A DNA stretch of 64,000 bases from NCBI GenBank assembly GCA_028554755.1, contig JAPTOF010000008.1, positions 14,923,001-14,987,000 of the forward strand. Reading direction: 5' to 3'. A program made the translations under genes and the position numbers. Under the pieces are notes generated by a model. It had not been told where the DNA came from and did no database searches. It saw nothing but the letters and a program-made list of their open reading frames with translations. Of this stretch, positions 31,943 through 44,250 are shown piece after piece (the first letter of the stretch is position 1; each line of letters begins with the position of its first letter). This stretch comes from Cordia subcordata (lineage: Eukaryota > Streptophyta > Magnoliopsida > Boraginales > Cordiaceae).

Positions 31943-33698
31943 GTTGAATATATTGGATTAATTTACTTATGATTATTATATTTTGATAATGCGATAATTA
32001 TGCTTTATTATCTAATTACAATTATTATTGGAGTATATTGCACGTAGTAGCATTCTTGAGCTAGAAATAAGGAGCATAACTCTTGAGGATTGAAGACCTT
32101 GAACTCCTCTTATAGCTTTAGTATAGTTCTTTTTTCTTATTCTTCGTTAAGTTGATCTGAGTGCATAAGTAATATCAGCTCAATATCTTATTGCATTGCA
32201 TACACTTTTCATGCATCTTGCTTATAATTCTTGTTTTTCTATGCTTCATCATCTTTTCTCCTTAATACATGTTTATATGTCTTTTCTATCATCTTACTCT
32301 TATCTTTATAGGTATGCACTTGTTTACACTTGCATTCAAACAACTTTTCCTACAAAAAAAAATAGCTTTGAAGTCCATATTTTTGCACTATGGAGTTGCA
32401 TGTACTATAGTATACACTATTGCATTGGCATTTGATACATTGATAGTTATATATGCTTGTATATACATATGTATTTGCATGGCTTTGTAGTAAAAGTGTA
32501 TTATTTTAAGTACAAAGTTTGTATTATAAGTGTTCTTGATATAAGACTATTATCTTTTGGAAAATACCATTGCATGCAAAAGCCGTTCCCATGCGTAAAA
32601 TCTGAAAAATCTTGGGTTTAAGATTGATTTGTCTCGCATTTAATGTTTGGAAGAGAAGTTGTTACTAGCATTTATTATTGATATGATCTCAGATAAATAT
32701 CAATTGCCTTGAGCTGATAAATTGTGCAAAAAAAAAGTTGCCTACTATTGATTAGATGTAAAGTTATTTTTTGCAAAAAGTTAAGTTGCTTCTTCAGCTT
32801 TTTTTGCTAGTACCGGTTTACTCAGGCGGTCGATCAGCTCCGTGTGCTGGTAGAACCAGTGAGCAATTTAGCTTGACCAGCTGAGCCAGGAGGTCAACTG
32901 GTAAAGTGCTTCGGTATGTTTTTTTAGCTACTCGAAGTACCGGCCTACCTGGGGGGTCGACCGGTAGAGTGCTCCGGTAGCCCCTTTTTTAGTTATTTAA
33001 TTTTTTTACCATTGGGAAACTTACTTTTTGGACTTATAAATATATGTTTTTCCTCCCAACTCTGATATAACTTGATTGAAACACATATACAAGCTCTCTA
33101 GCATTTAATATACTTTCTTTACTGCAATCTTGCTTCATTTATTTCATCTTCATTGATTACATATCATTGGTATTCATTGATCAAGTTTTTGAGCTCATAA
33201 ATTGCTTATCTACTTAGAACAACATAAGAAGGTTTAAATGCCTTTGTACACTTGCTTGCAAGAAGTTCTTGTACTCCAAATTCTCTATTATTTAATTGGA
33301 TGTGAATTTTTACTCTTAGGTGGCATAATTGTAAGGAACTCTCTATCAAAGAGTGAAAGGGTGAAATCCTCAAGTATTGAGTTAATACTTGTGGTCTTTG
33401 TGGTGAAGCAAGGGTTATGATCGTTGTTCTATGATTTTAAAATGTACTAAGCAAGAAGCCAATTCACTAGTAAAGTTCGCAAAACCCTAAGGGAAGACCT
33501 GAGGTAGTGGACTAGGCCCTTGAAAGTTCGAACCACTCTAAATTGCTATGTTTTTTACCCTAAACTCTTTACATTTCAAGTATATTTTCATATATTTTAT
33601 GTGTTATTGCTTGGATTGTTTGTTAAGAGTTTTTTAAATACTTATTTGTGCCCTTAATCCAATTCACCCTTCCTCTTGGATTCATTCTCTGGGCAATA
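31943..33698 (+). repeat. Sirevirus 5' LTR
   Basis: 1756 bp, ending GGGCAATA. It contains GGTCGACCGG-like palindromes (32815-32990) and a TATAAATATA box near 33036. Confidence 0.9.
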
Positions 33699-33700
33699 TG

Positions 33701-33713
33701 TGGCATTAAAGCC
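33701..33713 (+). promoter_or_regulatory. Sirevirus primer-binding site
   Basis: TGGCATTAAAGCC two bases after the LTR. It matches the initiator-Met site TGGTATCAGAGCC with three transitions. Confidence 0.7.
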
Positions 33714-33798
33714 TAGTATTGTACACGTTAATTACATCATTTGTGTGATTATTTGTATTTTTGTGTGTTTTTGACTTTACCATCTAGAGCTAAAGATC

Positions 33799-35441
33799 AT
33801 GGCACATGGATTTCAAGAAGGTCCTTTCACCACTAAAGTCCCATATTTTGATGGAACCAACTATGCATTTTGGAAGGTTCAAATGAGAATATTTTTGCAA
33901 GCCAATGATTATGTCGCATGGAAAACCATAGTTAATGGACCTAAGATACCCTCCAATGAAGTAAATGGTGTAAAAGTCCCTAAGGCGGAAGAAGAATGGA
34001 ATAAGGATGATATAAAATTAGTTGAAACAAATGTTAATGCCATTCACTACCTTTACCTTGCATTAGATCCCTCTAAATTCAACAAAATCAGATGCACTAC
34101 GGTTAAGGAGATTTGGGATCGACTAGAGGTCACACATGAAGGCATTAATCAAGTTAAAGAAACTAAGATTAGCATGCTTGTGCATAAACATGGAATGTTC
34201 TTTATGCTTCTGGATGAAATTATTAAGCAAATGTTTTCAAAATTTATTGAAATTGTTAACTCCTTGAAGTCTCTTGGCAAAAACTATGAGAATGTCAAAC
34301 TTGTAAGGAAGCTCTTGAGAAGCCTGTCAATGGCTTGGCTACCAAAGACTATGGCCATCAAGGAGTCCAAGGAACTCAACACCTTTTAATTGAGTGAACT
34401 TGTCGGATCACTCATGACTCATGAATTGGAGCTCAAGAAGCTAGAGAAACAACCAAAGGGCAACAAAACTATTGCTCTTAAGGCCACAGTACAAGAAGAA
34501 TCAACAAGTGAAAGTGAGAGTGAAGATGATGATGAAATGGTCATGTTTTCCAAATTCAAGAGATTCATGAAAAAGGTAAGTAAAGGTGAGACTAGTAAAG
34601 AGTTAATTTGTTTTAAATGTAAGAAATTGGGACATGTCAAAGCCAAGTGTCCATTGAGAAAGAAGGATGTGAAAAAATTTAAAAAGAAAGCCTTGAAGGC
34701 TGCTTGAAGTGACTCGGATTCAAGTGATGAAGAAGAAGACTCCATTGAAGAAGAAGTTGCCAAACTATGTCTCATGGAAAATGAAGAAGATGAGGTATGT
34801 CCAAACTATGTCTCTTGTGATGAAAATAGTTTTTATGAAGAATTAGAGAAATGTATCATGAGATTCTTATAGAGTTCAAAAAGATGGTTAACAAAAACAA
34901 GAAGCTTAAGAAAAATGTTTTGTCTCTTGAAAATAAATTACATGATGTTTGCATGGAAAATAAGAGTTTGAAAAAGAATTTGGAAAAGAAGAAAACCAAT
35001 GTTGATTTACAAAAGGAAAATGAAGATTTGAAAGCAAAGGTCAATGATTTAGAAATTGTGATTTTGAAATGAACAAATGGAATAAAAAATTTGAATGCCT
35101 TGCTTGGAAAACAACATTGTGTCTTTGATAAAGCTAGGATCGATTATGATTCCTCTTCAAAACAAAAGTCTTACAGGAAATTCTTTGAAAAGAAACCAAG
35201 ATCTTCCAAGATTGATTCTCCAAAAGCTAAGAACGTTTTTCAAAAGAGGCATGATCATTACAAAAAGTATTTTGTAAAAGCATCTTCTTCAAGTGCTCCT
35301 AAGGTTACATGCAACTATTGTTGTAGAAATGGACATGCTTCACATAAATGCTTTATTAGAAGATATGATGGGAAAAAATACAACTTAATGTGGGTTCCTA
35401 AGGGAAATAGAATTAATTTTCAAGGATCCAACAAGCCTTGA
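33799..35441 (+). pseudogene. Sirevirus gag with two zinc knuckles and a coiled coil
   Basis: Starts at ATG 33799. The capsid shows the copia gag opening (VPYFDGTNYAFWKVQMRIFL) and a WDRLEVTHEG segment. TAA at 34387 and TGA at 34705 interrupt one frame. The first knuckle CFKCKKLGHVKAKCP (C-X2-C-X4-H-X4-C, about 34612-34656) is intact. After a frameshift near 34850 a Lys/Glu-rich coiled coil (34851-35072) is followed by a second intact knuckle CNYCCRNGHASHKC (about 35310-35351) and the MWVPKG end at 35441. The long gag with an internal coiled coil and two knuckles fits Sireviruses, whose gag binds host light-chain proteins in some species. Confidence 0.85.
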
Positions 35442-35469
35442 GTACCAAGTCATGTTTGATTTAATTGTG

Positions 35470-36990
35470 TAGATTTGCCTTGCATCCTCCAGAGATAGTG
35501 AAAAATGGTTCTAAGAAAGTAGACACTTAAGGTACATGACGGGTGACAAATCAAAATTCTTGTCACTTAAGGAAAAGAATGGAGGATTTGTTACATTCGG
35601 AGATAACTCCAAAGAAAGAATCATTAGCATTAAAGATGTTGGTAACAAGTCTAAATTATGTATTAAGAATGTTTTCCTTGTAGATCGTTTGAAACACAAC
35701 TTGCTTAGTATTAGTCAACTATGTGATAAAGGTTTATTTGTTAATTTTAAAGCTTCTTCATGTGAACTAGTTGATAAATGTGGTAATATTGTGTTTATTG
35801 GTATGAGGCATGGTAATGTGTATAAATTTGATTTTGATGTTTTGGATGATCAAAATGTTAAATGCTTAAATACTATGAATAAGAATACATGGCTTTGGCG
35901 TAGGAGACTAGGTCATGCTAATGTGGAGTCTATAAACAAACTTGTTCGTCTTGATCTTGTTAATGGCTTGCCTAATGCCAAATATGTTAGTAACAATGTG
36001 TGTCGTACATGAAAACTTGATAAGCAAGCTAGGGAATCTTTCAAAAGCAAGAATGTGATTTCAACCTCTAGATTATTAGAACTTTTGCATATGGACTTGT
36101 TTGGACCCAATAGTGCTGCTGCTTGGGAGGTAAATTGTATGCCTTTGTGATTCTTAATGATTTCTCTAGAATTACTTTGGTAATTTTTCTTGCACATAAA
36201 AATGACACGCCAAATGAGTTTATAAAGTTTTGTAAATATGTTCAAAATGGAAAAGGTTATTTGATTTCTACCATAAGAAGTGATAGAAGTACCAAATTTA
36301 CAAACCAAACTTTGAAATCTTTTTGTGATGAAAATGGTATCTCTCACAACTTTTTGGCACTAAGAACACCACAACTCGTTCTTTAAAAGAAATGGCAAGA
36401 ACTATGCTTTGTGGAAACAACTTGCCCAGCTATTTTTGGACTGAGTCCATCAATATCGCATGTTATGTGATCAATTGTTGCATCATTTGAAAAGGTCTTG
36501 ACAAAACCCCTTATGAACTTTGGAAAGAGAGAAAACCAAATATTTCATATTTCAAAGCTTTTGGATGTGCATGTTATATTTTGAATGAAAAAGACAATCT
36601 TGGAAAATTTGATGCAAAATCTAATGATGGCATGTTTCTTGGTTATTCTTCATCTAGTGAGGCATATAGGGTTTATAATAAAAGAGCCATAGTCGTTGAA
36701 GAGACTATCAATGTGAAATTTGATGAAGGTTGTGCCAATTCTAAGAATGATGACGTTGATATTGTTACTATTCCAAAGAATTTGAGCAATCTTGACCTAG
36801 ATAAAGGAAATGAATCTAATGATGCATGTCATAAGGGAAAAAAATGAGCATGTTGATGTGCAATATGATGATCAAAACATGGTACATGATAAGCATGATA
36901 ACTTGCTGAAAACTTATAAATTTGTTGGTTATTATCCCCCTTCCCAAATCATTGCTGAACCCTTAAAGGTGTTAAAACTATATCTTCTTT
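35470..36990 (+). pseudogene. Sirevirus protease remnant and integrase
   Basis: The segment before RHMTGDKSKF should carry the protease active site Asp-Ser-Gly-Cys-Ser. Here it is destroyed by a small deletion and stops at about 35519-35545, while the downstream sequence (35536-36012) is preserved. The gag-pre-integrase part has LWRRRLGHANVESI, and the Cys pair that follows is cut by TGA at 36010. The integrase core shows MDLFGP (first Asp), then IRSDRSTKF near 36285 (second Asp) and FCDENGISH (Glu). A frameshift lies near 36120 and a stop follows at 36384. The enzyme would join element DNA to the chromosome. Confidence 0.82.
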
Positions 36991-38500
36991 GAAAAATGTA
37001 TATAATCATCTTGCTTTCTTGTCTCAAGTTGAACCTAAAAATGTGCATAATGCTTTACTTGATGATAGTTGGATAAGTGCCATGCAGAAGAAACTTAATC
37101 AATTTGAAAGGAACAATGTGTGGAAACTTGTTGAGAAGCCTAGAAATTAATATATAATTGGAACTAAATGGGTTTTTAGAAACAAGTTAGATGAATCCAA
37201 CATAATTAGAAACAAGGCTAGATTAGTTACACAAGGTTATAAGCAAGAAAGATATTGATTATGATGAAACCTTTGCTCTCGTTGCTAGACTTGAATCAAT
37301 TAGAATATTACTTGCATTTGCATGCTTTATGAACTTCAAATTGTATCAAATGGACGTGAATAGTGCTTTCTTGAATGACTATATTGATGAACAAGTGTAT
37401 ATGGATCAACCTCCAGGTTTTGAGGACCCTATCTATCTTAACCATGTTTTTAAGTCTAAAAAAGTATTCTACTAAAGCAAGCACCTGGTGCATGGTATGA
37501 GAGACTAAGTAGATTTTTTGTTAAAAATGGCTTCACAAGAGGTAAACTTGACTCAACTTTATTTGTAAAGTATGATGGTAAAGATACACTAGATGTACAA
37601 ATATATATTGATGATATTATCTTTGGTGCCATTAATGAATCTCTTTGTGAGAGCTTTTCTAAATGCATGCATAGTGAATTTGAAATGAGCATAATGAGGG
37701 AGCTCACATTCTTCCTGGGACTTCAAATCAAATAAACAAAGAAAGGAATTTTCATCAACCAAGATAAGTACACAAAAGAACTACTCAAGAAGTTTGGATT
37801 TGATGGAGCAAAAGAGATTGAAACTCCAATGAGCATCTCCACTAAGCTTGATAAATACAAAAATGGTAAGCTGGTGATGAAAAGAGGTATAGAGATATGA
37901 TCGGAAGCTTACTTTACTTAACAGCCTGTAGACTTGGTATTATGTTTGCTGTGTGCTTATGTGCTCATTTTCAATCTTATCCTAAGGAGTCTCATTTACT
38001 TGCTGTTAAAAGGATTTTTAGATACCTTAAAGGAATACAAGAACTAGGGCTTTGGTATCCTAAAGGAACTAATTTTGAACTAGTAGGTTATTCCAATATT
38101 GATTTTGCCGGTTGTAAAACTGATAGAAAAAGCAATAATGGAACTTGTCATTTTCTTAGTAATTGCTTAGTTTCATGGTCAAGTAGAAAGCAAAATAGTG
38201 TAGTACTTTCAATAGTCAAAGCGGAGTATATTGTGGTAGGAAGTTGTGTTGCATAAGTTCTTTGGACGAAACAAACCTCGCTTGACTTTGGTGTTATATT
38301 TGAGCATGTTCCTATTATGTGTGATAATACAAGTGCAATTAATCTCACTAAGAACCTAATTTAGCACTCTAGAGCAAAACTCATAGAGATTAGACATCAT
38401 TTTATTTGTGATCATGTGCAAAAAGATGATATTGTGTTTAATTTTGTTGACTTTCTACATCAACTTGCTAATATTTTCACCAAGCCATCGCATAAAAACT
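36990..38500 (+). pseudogene. Sirevirus reverse transcriptase and RNase H
   Basis: RT opens with NALLDDSWISAMQKKLNQFE and IGTKWVFRNKLDE (37050-37190), then several frameshifts. The catalytic YIDDIIFG is intact near 37600, followed by FEMSIMRELTFFLGLQI. The RNase H region (37897-38256) has GSLLYLTA, GYSNIDFAGCKTDRKS and SSRKQNSVVLSIVKAEYI; it ends with LANIFTKPSH near 38490. Stops at 37150, 37256, 37733, 37898 (frame change) and 38256 show it is dead. This part would copy the element RNA into DNA. Confidence 0.85.
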
Positions 38501-38569
38501 AGTTTTTAAGCATTAAAAGGAAGTTGGGTAGGCTAAAACTATAAAACATTCATTTTTTCCACAAAAACC

Positions 38570-38690
38570 CTGTACCAAACAACTATACTGGTATACTGGT
38601 TGTGTCGACTGGTAGTCATTTATCGCTACTAGTTCTACCGACTGACTATACCAGAAGACAACCCCTAGGTACCGGTTGACAGGTAGTCAT
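38570..38690. other. Spacer with repeated CGACTGGTAGTCAT motif
   Basis: Between pol and the env-like ORF. GTCGACTGGTAGTCAT and GGTTGACAGGTAGTCATG recur about 80 bp apart and resemble the GGTCGACC clusters in the LTRs. Confidence 0.55.
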
Positions 38691-38902
38691 GTTTCAGACT
38701 TTAAAAGGTAAAGCTCAAGTGGTTGAAACTCATTTTAACTCAACTTCTTCAAAAAACTCTTCATCTTCTCTCATATTTTCTCTCTATAATACTTTCTCAA
38801 ACACATTTTTCTCTCAAATCTCTCACTCCAAATCATTATCCACTTCATTTTTTTCCTTTAACATCCAAACCCTAGTTTTCTTTCAAAAATCTTCTCTTTC
38901 TC

Positions 38903-40280
38903 ATGGCAAACACAAGAAGTAAAGGAAAGGATCATGCTTGTAGTTCCAAAGGCAAGAACATTGCAAGTTCTTCAAGGAAGACAAGGGGTTCAAGGAGGCA
39001 ACCATCACCTGAAGCCCAAGCATTTTCACCTCCAAAGGAAAGGGATTACTCTGGGAAGAAAATATGGCCAGGTAAATGTCTTATTCAAAATGAACTTCAA
39101 AACTTGAACATGATTGAGTATTGTACTATCAATGGCTGGATGAATTTCATGAGTACTAGAGAACCCTTTATCCTCAACTTATTCGTGAGTTCTACAAGAA
39201 TTTAGATTGGAATAATCTTTACGGTAGAGTTTGGTCAGTTGTTAGAGGGGTTGACATTGAGATTATTGAGGAATATATTTGGAATGTCAATATTCCCTTG
39301 CATAATAGTCAGTACCCCATTTTTGCTTTTAGGAAATTTCCCCAATTTCTTGATAATATTCGTGAAACGGACATTTATGGTTTTTTGCTAGAATATGACC
39401 TCAATATCTTGAGTTTCCTCCCTTAAGTAAAGTCCGTCTAGTTTACTAGGCACTTATTTAGATGTTCAAGCACAATATGGTGCCTAAAGACACTCATGAT
39501 AGGAAATCTACAAGTCCTAGGCATATTGTTTGTATTTGCTCCACTATAATTATAGGGTTAATCTCCCAGAGGCAATTCTAGCTTATGTAAAGAATGTGGT
39601 CCTTAGGAATACCGTACTTGGATATAGAATGACGTTAACAAGGATATATAAGGTTAAGGGAGTTGGTCTTGCTAATATTCCAAATAATTCTTTCAATCAC
39701 ATATGGAATCTTGATCTACAATGTCTTAAGAGGATCGAATTGTTCTGTTAGAGCTTAGAATTTTTTTCGAAGAATTGCATGACTTTAAAGCTTTGCCTCA
39801 AAATGTGAGGAGTCTCATCATTCAAAGCATTGTAAACAAAACGACATTTGATTTCCCACATGAAGATAAAAAACAGTAATAGCTTGACTTAGGTGGTCAT
39901 GATAGGGATGGAGATGATGATGCTAATGATGATGAGGAAATGGAAGATGTGGAAGAAAAAGAAGAAGTAGAAGAAGTAGAAGAAGAAGAAGAAAAGGCTC
40001 AGGAGGAATACAATGAAGAACAAGGGTAATACTATGAGCTAAGGTCCAAAAATGAAAATAATGAACTTATGCAACGACTTTTTGGAAAGGTTGATTCCAT
40101 TGGAGAGAAGGTTGATAGGTTAGTTACTACCATAGGGGATCAACATACGACTCTGAAGAACCTTGCTACAATTGTTGGGGATTAAAGCCAAATCATGGCT
40201 CGCCTAGCTCGGGATGTCAAGTTAATGAAGCTCCGCATGGGTTTTCCCAATGATGATAAAGCCGGTCCAAGCCATTAGCC
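38903..40280 (+). pseudogene. Env-like / plant transposon protein ORF of the Sirevirus
   Basis: ATG 38903 opens a basic, Ser-rich N-terminus (MANTRSKGKDHACSSKGKN). Frameshifts follow near 39150 and 39430. The next blocks read REFYKNLDWNNLYGRVWSV and FRKFPQFL (39180-39350), then VNLPEAILAYVKNVVLRN and MTLTRIYKVKGV (39550-39665). A Glu-rich acidic run lies at 39940-40020, and a short coiled coil follows (FGKVDSIGEKVDRLVTTIG). This order matches the 'putative plant transposon protein' found downstream of pol in env-carrying Sireviruses. Its function is unproven, and no clear transmembrane segment remains. Confidence 0.65.
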
Positions 40281-40719
40281 TCTATTTCCTTTTCTAGTTT
40301 TCATAATCCCACTCCCTAGGATGTTTTTCCAAAAATTTCATTTTCATTCCATTTACTTTTACGGGTACTTTTTAGTTTGTTTAATGAATTTTGTTGGTTA
40401 TTGTCTAAACTTGTTCTTATACTTGTATATACTTGCATACTTGTATGAGAAACAACTGATGATACCTCCTAGTATTGATGGTTCAATGCTTATTGACCCC
40501 TTCTATATGGTTCAAACATCTTCTTTATAATCATTTTTTATAATGCCAAAGGGGAAGAAAGGGTATTTTTCTTAAGTTTTTGATTATTGTATAGTTATGT
40601 ATGCTCATACTAATGCTCTTATGATTCTTATACGCTCATACTATCTCTATGAGAGGGAGTTTTGAAGTTAGGGGAAGCTTCCTTCTTATATTCCACCTTT
40701 GACAATTTTGTCATCATCA

Positions 40720-40732
40720 AAAAGTAGGAGAA
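40720..40732 (+). promoter_or_regulatory. Polypurine tract of the Sirevirus
   Basis: AAAAAGTAGGAGAA abuts the 3' LTR, preceded by TTTTGTCATCATC. The usual GGGGG core has changed to GTAGG. Confidence 0.8.
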
Positions 40733-42777
40733 TGTTGAATATATTGGATTAATTTACTTATGATTATTGTATTTTGATGATGTCATAATTGTGCTTTATT
40801 ATCTTATTGCTACTATTATTGCAATATATTGCTCATAGTAGCACACTTGAGCAAGAAATGAGAAGGAGCATAACTCTTTAAGATTGAAGACCTTGACGTT
40901 CTCTTAAAGCTTTATAGTGTGTTTGGAATGATCTTATTTTAAGATGCTTATCCTATTGAAATTTAGAGAAATCTTATAAGATTTAATATATCTTATCACA
41001 TGCACCATGCATTCTATAGTTGTAAAAAATAAGATAGGATGTGTTGCTTATTTCTTATAAGATAAAAAGTCTAGTTTTGTTTTGAGTTTTGATAGAATGC
41101 ATGATAAGATTTCTTAAATCTTATAAGATATTCCCTCATTTTAATAGGATAAGTATCTTAAAATAAGACTATAACAAATAGAGCATTAGTATAGTTCTTT
41201 TTTCTTATTCCTTGTTAAGTTGATCTTAGTGTATAAGCAAGTAATATGAGCTCAATAACTTATTGCATTGCAAGCATTTTTCATGCATCCTGCTTATAAT
41301 TCTTGTTTTCTTTGCTTGATCATCTTTTCTCCTTAATACGTGTTTATATGTATTTTCTATCATCTGACTCTTATCTTAATAGTTATGCACTTGTTTACAC
41401 TTGCATTCAAACAAATTTTCCTGCAGAACATATAGCTTTGAAGTCCATATTTTTGCACTATGGAGCTGCATGTACTATATTATACACTACTGCATTGGTA
41501 TTTGATATCTTGATAGTTATATGTCCTTGTATATACGTATGTATATGCATGGCTTTGCAGTAAAAGTGCATTATTTTAAGTATAGAGTTTGTGTTATAAA
41601 TACGTAAGTGTTCTTGTATAAGACTATTACCTTTTGGAAAATACCATTGCATGCAAAAGCCTTTCCTATGCATAAAATTTGAAAAATCTTAGGTTTAATA
41701 TTGATTTGTCTTGCATTTAATGTTTGGAAGATAAGTTGGTACTAACATTTATTATTGATATGATCTTAGATGAATAGTAGCTATCTTGAGCTGATAAATT
41801 GTGCAGAAAAATGTTGCCTACTACCAATTAGATGTAAAGTTATTTTTTGGCAAAAAGTTAAGTTGCTTTTTCAGTTTTTTTTGCCAATACCAGCCTACTC
41901 AGGTGGTTGACCAACTTTCTATGCTAGTAGAACCAGTGAGCAATTTTGCTCTACTAGCTGAGTTAGGCAGTCGACTGATAGGGTGCTCTAGTAATTTTTT
42001 TTCAGCTACTGGAAGTATCGGCCTACCTAGGGGATTGACCGATAGAGTGCTTCGATAGCCCTTTTTTGAGCTCTTTAATTTAGACCGTTGGGAGACTTGA
42101 TTTTTGGAATTATAAATATATGTTTCTCCTTCCAACTCTGATATAACTTGATCAAAACCTATCTACAAGCTCTTTAGCATTCAATATACCTTTATTACTG
42201 GAATTTTGCTTTATTTATTTCATCTTCATTGATTGCGTATCATTGGCATTCATTGATCAAGTCTTTGAGCTCATAAATAGCTTATCTACTTAGAGCAACA
42301 TAGTAGGGTTTAAATATCTTTGTACACTTGTTCACAAGAAGTTCTTATACTCCAAATTCCTTAATATTTCATTGGGTGTGAATTTTTACTCTTGGATAGT
42401 GTAGTTGTGAGGAATTTTCTATCAAAGAGTAAAAGGGTGAAATCCTTAAGTATTGGGTTAATACTTGTGGTCCTTGTAGTGAAGTAAGAGTTTGATTGTT
42501 GTTACACACTTCTACAACGTACTAAGTAAGAAGCCAATTCACTAGTAAAGTTTGCAAAACCCTAAGAAAAGACCTTAGGTAGTGGACTAGGCTCTCAGGA
42601 GTTCGAATTTATCTAAATCACTGCATTTAATCTTCTTGCCCTAAACTCTTTACATTTCAAGTATATTTTTTATATATTGTATTTGTTATTGCTTGGATTG
42701 TTTGTTAAGAGTTTTTAAGTACTTATTTGTACCATTAATCCAGTTCATCCCCTCTTAGATTCATTCTTTGGGCAACA
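40733..42777 (+). repeat. Sirevirus 3' LTR, with MITE insertion
   Basis: 2045 bp, or about 1771 bp without the MITE and its target duplication. It ends GGGCAACA. ORFs inside it are not genes. Confidence 0.9.
40915..41185. mobile_element. Tourist-like MITE, family A copy 2 (271 bp), in the 3' LTR
   Basis: Ends TAGTGTGTTTGG and CAAATAGAGCA, with long internal inverted segments (CTTATTTTAAGATGCTTATCC and its complement). TTA duplications at 40912-40914 and 41186-41188. The 5' LTR (near 32116) has the uninterrupted site GCTTTAGTATAG, so the empty site is in the same window. Same length as the copy at 5222-5492. Confidence 0.92.
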
Positions 42778-42899
42778 TTATCCATGACTCTTTCTTCGTT
42801 TCATGTATAAAAGGTAATAAGTAATGCTTATTCATAAGTATGGAAGTAATATTTACCATAAGATAGAGATCGAAATGTACCAACAAACAATTGAGAGTT

Positions 42900-43280
42900 A
42901 TGGATATTATGTGCGATCTAATGATATAACTCACAAATTAATTATAAAATAAATAATTATACATAAATATTTTACTTTATTTTTAATTTCGCGGCCCACA
43001 GACATTGATATAAGAAATTAAGACACTCATTATTACATTTTATTTGCATATTTAAAAAATACTTGACTTTTTGGCCTTATTCCAAAAAAAAATATGCTAA
43101 TTAAATATAAACGAGAATTTTAGATATAAAATGTATTTCTCATATATATATATATATATATTGGAATAGTGAAATATAAGCAATTGCAATATTTTCAGAT
43201 GATTCTCTCCTATCTTGATGTAGGTGAAAATTCGATGATTGCAACTTAAAAATAGGAAAGGAAATCAAATTGTCAAATTG
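42900..43280. repeat. Direct repeat, left copy (partner at 44760-45140)
   Basis: It shares blocks ATTACATTTTATTTGCATATTTAAA, GAGAATTTTAGA and GATTATTGCA-type segments in the same order with 44760-45140, 1.87 kb away. It contains an (AT)n run at 43142-43160. It may be one LTR of an old element, but TG...CA ends are not clear. Confidence 0.55.
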
Positions 43281-44084
43281 AAAATACAACTAAAATCTCA
43301 TGGTTGAATCAACACTAAAAAAGAATTTAAATCATTATACAAAAATTACAGCCAATTTTCATGATTTGCCGCCTATATTTTATAGATGAAATATGATGTA
43401 CCAAGAAAAGATATAAAAACAAGTTAAATTTGTCAATAGCTCAACTGAAGTAATATAATGGATAACTTATGATGAGGAGCATAACAGTTTCGCTATTATT
43501 TTGCCATATATTAATTTATTCTGTTGTACCAAATACAGCTAGATAGCACATATTTTTAGCAATTTTGGATTCTTTCAATCTCGTAAATCTTTTGTATTTA
43601 AGCTGCAGTTTGTAATGTAGTGAAAAACAACTTCAATTGCATGTCTGCCTGTTATAAAATTATCACCAAGAAAAAAGAATTTAATTTTTCACAAAAAATA
43701 CAACTAAATTAGAACGATTTCCTACCAATGTTTTAGAGATGAAACATTGTTTTTTGCGAAAAACTATAAAAGGAAGCTAAAGTAATTTAAAATTAAAAAA
43801 GAATTGAAATTATTTGCATAAATTATCAAAGATAGTGTCTTTCTTCATGATATTTTGCCGATATTTTGTGGATGAAATATATTTTTCAGGAAAAAATATA
43901 AAATAAAATATCACACCAAAAAAGATATTGAATTTTCCATGCTTTGGCAGCTAAGTTTTAGTATAAGCTTTATTAGTTCTTTTTTTTTTTTCTTTGACAA
44001 CATAAATCTTGAATCTTTTAAAAATCTTTTTTTTACGATATTTTTTTAGGAGGAAGAAAATCTAATAAAAGGAGCACGGCAATT
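43281..44084. other. AT-rich DNA between the two direct repeats
   Basis: AAATATAAAA-type segments with TTTTCA and TTTGCCGATATTTTG repeat loosely three times (43373, 43690, 43855). No coding signal. Confidence 0.4.
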
Positions 44085-44250
44085 GATCACCCGGTGGGGC
44101 TCGACTACCGGCAGAGTATGACCACTAATTTGTAAACCCCGGGAGCAATGACCAGCCTCATGACCACTGCACCAGGTAAGTCAGGGCATTCACCCGGAGT
44201 AGGGACAAGGTTTGAAGTTGGGTCATGTACTCATGTTTGTTTCTTACTCT
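44085..44250. other. GC-richer island of unknown origin
   Basis: GATCACCCGGTGGGGCTCG and AGGGCATTCACCCGGAGTAG stand out from AT-rich surroundings. It is probably a fragment of a dispersed repeat, but no Pol III boxes or ORF could be supported. Confidence 0.35.

Larger units (their letters stand above)
31943..42777 (+). mobile_element. Sirevirus-type Ty1/copia retrotransposon with env-like ORF (10.8 kb), dead
   Basis: LTRs 31943-33698 (1756 bp) and 40733-42777 (2045 bp, containing a 271-bp MITE) both start TGTTGAATATATTGG. Target duplications TTATG (31938-31942) and TTATC (42778-42782) match in four of five bases. Internal order is gag, protease, integrase, RT, RNase H, then an extra env-like ORF. 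The 3' LTR is preceded by TTTGTCATCATCAAAAAG, a sequence characteristic of Sireviruses, and by an additional purine tract near 40550 (CCAAAGGGGAAGAAAGGG). By-eye LTR identity is in the high 80s percent, and all ORFs are broken, so the copy is old. Confidence 0.9.

Noticed and set aside
41801..42058. 85-codon ORF and its antisense 41899-42135
   Set aside because: Lies entirely in the Sirevirus 3' LTR; the homologous part of the 5' LTR does not keep the frame.
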